DNA from: Elusimicrobia bacterium RIFOXYA2_FULL_47_53 | GTDB taxonomy: Bacteria; Elusimicrobiota; Endomicrobiia; Endomicrobiales; XYA2-FULL-47-53 | Reading direction: 5' to 3' | DNA: 64,000 nucleotides | Assembly (NCBI GenBank): GCA_001800315.1 | Contig: MGVE01000014.1 | Span: 49,358-113,357, forward strand | Shown: piece after piece, positions 60,641 through 64,000 of the stretch | How positions within the stretch are numbered: the first letter of the stretch is position 1 | Layout of the letters: every line of letters starts with the position of its first letter | Notes under the pieces: generated by a model | What the model was told of the DNA's origin: nothing | Database searches by the model: none | The model's input: only the letters and a program-made list of their open reading frames with translations | Position numbers and translations under genes: made by a program

Positions 60641-61999
60641 TTATTTTACCCTTTCTATGGATTTTCCAAGCGCGTCCTGGCAGGCCTCGTACAAGGTTTC
60701 CGCGGTGGCCGGGTGAAAAAACAGCTCTCTGCTCAGATCAGCGGCTGAAAGGCCGTTTTTGATGGCAAGAGCCGCGGTGGTGATCAGGTTTTCTGCGTCC
60801 GGCCCGGCCATCTGAACGCCCAGCAGCCTGCCTGATTGTTTGTCGCAGATGACTTTGACAAAGCCGCTTCGTTCGCCCTCAATAAAGGCCTTTGAGTTTG
60901 CAGAGACCAGCGACCTGCCGATTGAAATGTCTGAGGCGGCGCAGTCTTGTTCCTTTGCTCCCGCGCTTGCGGAGGGCGGAAATGAGAACACGGCCTTAGG
61001 AATGTGCTTAATGCCAAAAGAGTTTTTCTGTCCGAGAGCGTTTTCGGCGGCGGTTATTCCCTCGCCCTGCGCGGTGTACGCCAGATAAGACCTGCCGTTA
61101 ACATCACCCGCGGCGTAAATGCCTTTGGCCGAGGTTTCAATAAAATCGTTAACCTCAATGCCCTGTTTTGAATATTTCACACCGGCATTTTCCAGAGTCA
61201 GCGCGTCGGTATTGGGTTTTCTGCCGGTTGCGACCAAAACCTTTTCAAATGATTTGGCAATTGAGGATACGCCTTGCTCGCCTTCAAGAACCTTGACTCC
61301 CTGGCGCAGAAGCGTTTTTTTGACTTCGCCGGCAAGCTCCGCGTCTTCAGCGGGCAGAATATGCGGCTGTTTTTCCGCGAGAGTTACTTCGCATCCGAAT
61401 CCGGAGGCAATCGCGGCAAGCTCCACTCCAATGGCTCCTCCGCCTATCACCAGCAGCGATTTCGGCAGTTCTTTCAGAAGAAAAAAATCGTCGGAATCAA
61501 TAATTGTTTCGTGGTCAACTGTTAAGCCGGGAATTGAGTTCGGAGATGAACCCGCTGCGATTATGATTCCGGCGGCTTTTATGTGTATTTTTTCGCCGGT
61601 GCCGGGCTCAATATATTCAACAATGCCGCAGCCGGCCAGAGAAGCAGTGACATGCAATATCTTGATGGCGCTTTTTTCAATATGGCCGCGGAGATTTTTT
61701 ACAAGCAGGTCAACGGTTTTTGTCTTTTTTTCTATAACGGAGGCGAAGCTGAGGTTTACGGCCGGGGCCGTGATGCCGAAATCAGAGGCTCTCTTAATTT
61801 TTTTCTGAAAATTCAGGGACTGCCACAGGAATTTGGTCGGTATACAGCCGCGGTTAAGGCAGGTGCCGCCGAGGTCCCGCCTTTCGGCTAAAATCACCCT
61901 GGCTCCCAGCTGAGAGGCCCTGAGCGCGGCGCTGTAGCCGGCAGGCCCGCCGCCAATAACGCATATATCGCATTCCGTTTGTTTGATTTTTATTTTCAT
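60641..61999 (-). CDS. lpdA: Dihydrolipoyl dehydrogenase
   Basis: 452 residues. It reoxidises lipoyl-GcvH. The N-terminal FAD motif is VIGGGPAGYSAALRASQLGA. The redox-active pair is GGTCLNRGCIPTK. The NAD motif is LLVIGGGAIGVELAAIASGF, and the C-terminal catalytic His-Glu lies in FFHPATAETLYEA. First gene of the gcv cluster, followed directly by gcvT. Confidence 0.97.
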   Translation of the reverse strand: MKIKIKQTECDICVIGGGPAGYSAALRASQLGARVILAERRDLGGTCLNRGCIPTKFLWQSLNFQKKIKRASDFGITAPAVNLSFASVIEKKTKTVDLLVKNLRGHIEKSAIKILHVTASLAGCGIVEYIEPGTGEKIHIKAAGIIIAAGSSPNSIPGLTVDHETIIDSDDFFLLKELPKSLLVIGGGAIGVELAAIASGFGCEVTLAEKQPHILPAEDAELAGEVKKTLLRQGVKVLEGEQGVSSIAKSFEKVLVATGRKPNTDALTLENAGVKYSKQGIEVNDFIETSAKGIYAAGDVNGRSYLAYTAQGEGITAAENALGQKNSFGIKHIPKAVFSFPPSASAGAKEQDCAASDISIGRSLVSANSKAFIEGERSGFVKVICDKQSGRLLGVQMAGPDAENLITTAALAIKNGLSAADLSRELFFHPATAETLYEACQDALGKSIERVK

Positions 62000-62009
62000 C
62001 AGGTTTTCT

Positions 62010-62043
62010 TCACAAAAAAATAACGCAGGCTTTATTGCCCGCG
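62010..62043 (-). terminator. Terminator after the DUF192 gene
   Basis: On the minus strand GCGCGGGC, loop AATAAA and GCCTGCGT pair with two wobbles and are followed by TATTTTTTT. It lies between the DUF192 stop and lpdA. Confidence 0.7.
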
Positions 62044-62085
62044 CTGAAATTCTACATTTTATGGAATGTTTTGTAAAGCATCGGA

Positions 62086-62505
62086 TTATGAGAGGCTGAC
62101 AGTATTATTTGAAGCGGCATTACCGTATAAACCGGGAATCTGCCCGGCATTTACGGCCTGTTCAGAGGCAAAACTGAGGTTGTCCCCCGCGTTGATTGAT
62201 AGTTTGTCGGCCCATCCCGCCGGCAGTTCAAGCACGCTGTTTGCGAGAGGCACTATAGGTATCATTCTCCAGGGATTAAGGTTTCTTGCTATTTTTACAA
62301 CGGTGTGCCTGGAGTCTAAAAAAACCGCGTCAATAGGGAACTTTACGAAAAAAGTATGTATCCCGTTGCATGGAAAAATAAGAAGGCCGGTGTCCGGCGG
62401 AGTTTGGGTCCACATCCAGCCCCTGAGTCGCTGAAGCGTTGTGCGGGCCAGAAGAACCGCTACCCCGGTAGAGTTATTATTGACGAACAAATATTGTGTT
62501 TTCAC
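62086..62505 (-). CDS. DUF192-family protein
   Basis: 139 residues, a complete DUF192 domain. RTTLQRLRGWMWTQTPPDTG, LLIFPCNGIHTFFVKFPIDA and VFLDSRHTVVKIARNLNPWR correspond to the family core. Many relatives are secreted, but no signal peptide is visible here. Function of the family is unknown. It appears to be a single-gene transcript. Confidence 0.85.
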   Translation of the reverse strand: MKTQYLFVNNNSTGVAVLLARTTLQRLRGWMWTQTPPDTGLLIFPCNGIHTFFVKFPIDAVFLDSRHTVVKIARNLNPWRMIPIVPLANSVLELPAGWADKLSINAGDNLSFASEQAVNAGQIPGLYGNAASNNTVSLS

Positions 62506-62559
62506 GCTTCAAGTATAACCCAAAATCCGGCGGGTGTCAATAGAAAGTTCAAATAATTA

Positions 62560-62760
62560 TCAAATATTTATTGCCGCCTGTCAGCCGCAGGCGATAGATG
62601 ATTACCCCAAATCCTCAAGTAAGGCGGCGCGCTCATTCTGATCTCCCGCAGGGAGAGAAGAATCTCGTCGTTGGGTGAATAACGATTCTTCACTTCGTTC
62701 AGGGTGACTTTGCCTGACGGTGAAGATTTCATCCGTCAGTCCATGGGGACTATCTGAGGA
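62560..62760. repeat. Interspersed palindromic repeat cluster 7
   Basis: CTCCCGCAGGGAG hairpin followed by AATCTCGTCGTTGGGTGAAT and TTCACTTCGTTCAGGGTGAC (62637-62710) is the inverse of 12826-12905. It is followed by GCCTGACGGTGAAGATTTCA. The rest of 62506-62902 holds no gene. Confidence 0.78.
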
Positions 62761-62902
62761 CCCGTGAACCGGAGATTTTGAGTTTTTGACTTTCCAGGCA
62801 TGATATTGCTATAATATTCCAGTCTGTTGCCGTCTATATCGGCACTTTTGCTGTGCGATTTGGATGTGAATTAGTCATAATTAAGTCTTCCGGGGGGCTC
62901 TT

Positions 62903-63901
62903 CTGAAAAACAAATTATCCGTTAATTTAACTGCCGTACTTTCGGCCGTGGGCGCGATTTTGGTTATCGGGCTTCTTTTTTTATATCACCTGCCTTCGCT
63001 TTCCTCAAAATCCCTGGCCGCGCTGAACGAAAAACTCAAGGCCGTGACCCTGCTTTCCGAACCGGCCGTGGCAAAAGCGGTTTCCTCCAAGGACGATATC
63101 GCCCTCTTTTCAGAAATTGAAAAAATATCAAAAGTGGAGGATATTTCCTCCGCTTATATGCTGGATAATTCGGCCAGAGTCACTATCCACAACAATACTG
63201 CTCAGTGGGGCAGCGAGCTTTCGGACGAGTATTCCAAAAAAGCCGTCGCGTCCCCCAAAACAATTATACAGAAACTCCCCTCAGCGAATAAATACCTGTA
63301 CTCAAGCCGCGTAGCTTCATCCGCGACATTGTGCATTGAGGTTTCTTCTCAGAGAATGAAGGATTTTAATAGTTCGGAGTCAAAAAAGGCCCTTTACACG
63401 GCAGCGATAGTAATTGTTGTTTATACTCTTCTTATGATAGTTATAGTAAACAGGTTCGTGAAAATTCCGGTTCAGAAATTTGAGCAGGCGGCAGCTTCGC
63501 TTATTTCAGGTGGCGCCGCGGATTATAAAGGCGAGTACGACAGTATTTTTGAGAAAATAAAGGCTTTTGCTGTTGAGAAATCTTCAGGCCGTTCCGCCGG
63601 GGGCGCCGACGCGTCTGAGATTATCGGTTTTGGCCTGAATGCCTGGAATATCGGAATTTTAGCGGTGGATTCGCAGAACAAAGTAGTGTATATCAACGAA
63701 ACGGCCGGCGATTTGCTCGGGATTATTGACGGCGAATCTCTGAAAGGAAAGCACCTGTTGGATGCCGTGCCTGAACCCGAGCTGCTTGAAGTTATTAAAA
63801 AATCAAAAGCAATTCCGAACCAGACGGCAGAAACAAAATACAAAGAAAAAACCGCTAAGGCGGTTTCCCGCGAGAGCGGCACGGCAGTATTGTTTATTTA
63901 G
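62903..63901 (+). CDS. Membrane-bound PAS-domain sensor without kinase domain
   Basis: About 332 residues. An N-terminal helix, a periplasmic region of about 120 residues, a second helix near TAAIVIVVYTLLMIVIVNRF and a C-terminal PAS domain (LNAWNIGILAVDSQNKVVYI). No kinase, cyclase or methyl-acceptor domain follows. The only usual start, GTG at 62948, falls inside the first helix. The frame is open upstream to a CTG at 62903 after a GGGGGG run, giving LKNKLSVNLTAVLSAV as a normal membrane start. I therefore place the gene at the CTG, tentatively. It is the only plus-strand gene. Confidence 0.7.
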   Translation: MKNKLSVNLTAVLSAVGAILVIGLLFLYHLPSLSSKSLAALNEKLKAVTLLSEPAVAKAVSSKDDIALFSEIEKISKVEDISSAYMLDNSARVTIHNNTAQWGSELSDEYSKKAVASPKTIIQKLPSANKYLYSSRVASSATLCIEVSSQRMKDFNSSESKKALYTAAIVIVVYTLLMIVIVNRFVKIPVQKFEQAAASLISGGAADYKGEYDSIFEKIKAFAVEKSSGRSAGGADASEIIGFGLNAWNIGILAVDSQNKVVYINETAGDLLGIIDGESLKGKHLLDAVPEPELLEVIKKSKAIPNQTAETKYKEKTAKAVSRESGTAVLFI

Positions 63902-63914
63902 TTTAACTTGTCTT

Positions 63915-64000
63915 CTACCTGTTTTGAATTTTCTTCATCAGCTCTCTGATCTGCGGCATATCCTTATCGTCAGGAGCGAGCGCTACGGCCTTTTCCCAGT
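63915..64000 (-). CDS. C-terminal fragment of a TPR-like protein (runs off the window)
   Basis: Reading leftward from the window edge the minus strand encodes WEKAVALAPDDKDMPQIREL, then MKKIQNR and a stop at 63915-63917. The pattern WEKAVALAPDD is typical of the last tetratricopeptide helix pair. Only 28 residues are visible, so the rest of the protein is unknown. It converges with the PAS gene. Confidence 0.6.
   Translation of the reverse strand, partial: WEKAVALAPDDKDMPQIRELMKKIQNR

Noticed and set aside
62000..62085. Glycine riboswitch ahead of the lpd-gcvT genes
   Set aside because: The gap is 86 bases and is largely a terminator for the preceding gene; there is no room for the tandem aptamer and no matching sequence.

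Overview
The window reads as a moderate-GC, diderm bacterial chromosome. Support for an outer membrane comes from several signal-peptide beta-barrel proteins ending in Phe, a PorV-like protein and lipoboxes. The gene set includes an endonuclease-type MutL, a complete two-subunit glycine cleavage system, the carboxynorspermidine route to polyamines, SpmA/SpmB, TMTC-like TPR membrane proteins and FlgD-like secretion tails. This mix recalls uncultured lineages such as Elusimicrobiota, Omnitrophota or Firestonebacteria, but that placement is inference only. Almost every gene lies on the minus strand; the exception is a membrane PAS protein near the right end.

Layout in window order. 1-1337 has no convincing gene. 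1338-5494 is a promoter-headed operon of two barrel proteins and a cytoplasmic GH57 glucanase/transferase. 6226-9813 holds a large barrel protein, a TPR protein and a PHP hydrolase. 9832-14618 is a tRNA zone (Arg-CCU, Pro-CGG, Pro-GGG) full of repeats; it also carries apt, a sigma-70 factor, acylphosphatase, panD and a broken DUF486 gene. 14658-20124 is a tightly overlapping housekeeping operon (hflX, pgsA, der, plsY, gpsA, HU) plus a MerR regulator. 20221-28972 has miaA, a small lipoprotein, mutL, PilZ, mutS, a lytic transglycosylase and miaB. 29087-32618 is an AT-rich accessory island: FRG-domain protein, REP-associated transposase (RAYT), an orphan membrane protein, and a nucleotidyltransferase module resembling a toxin-antitoxin pair. 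32679-43059 has a TMTC-like protein, rsgA, a DUF475 protein, the polyamine pair, a glutamine amidotransferase, spmB/spmA and an LD-carboxypeptidase. 43056-52050 has a hybrid histidine kinase, radC, a release-factor-like protein, a HAD phosphatase, an alpha/beta hydrolase and a sugar ABC importer. 52593-62505 has a PorV-like protein, a large secreted carbohydrate-binding-like protein, and gcvPB, gcvPA, gcvH, gcvT, lpd and a DUF192 protein. The right edge has the PAS protein and the tail of a TPR gene.

The most distinctive property is a layered population of small palindromic elements. (1) A family of about 160-nt CGAG/CTCG-rich elements with 18-20 bp terminal inverted repeats sits against both tRNA-Pro genes, upstream of nspC and inside the DUF486 gene. 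(2) Beside the tRNA-Pro genes lie 105-nt-period arrays of alternating solo right ends of two of these elements. (3) A roughly 240-bp tandem duplication contains split copies of tRNA-Arg. (4) Composite REP-like blocks recur in most large gaps, with 29-nt tandem arrays in two of them. (5) One REP-like palindrome is read in frame through miaB. One RAYT transposase with its own inverted repeats is present and is a plausible, unproven, mobiliser of some of these. I see no CRISPR array, rRNA, prophage or recognised riboswitch.
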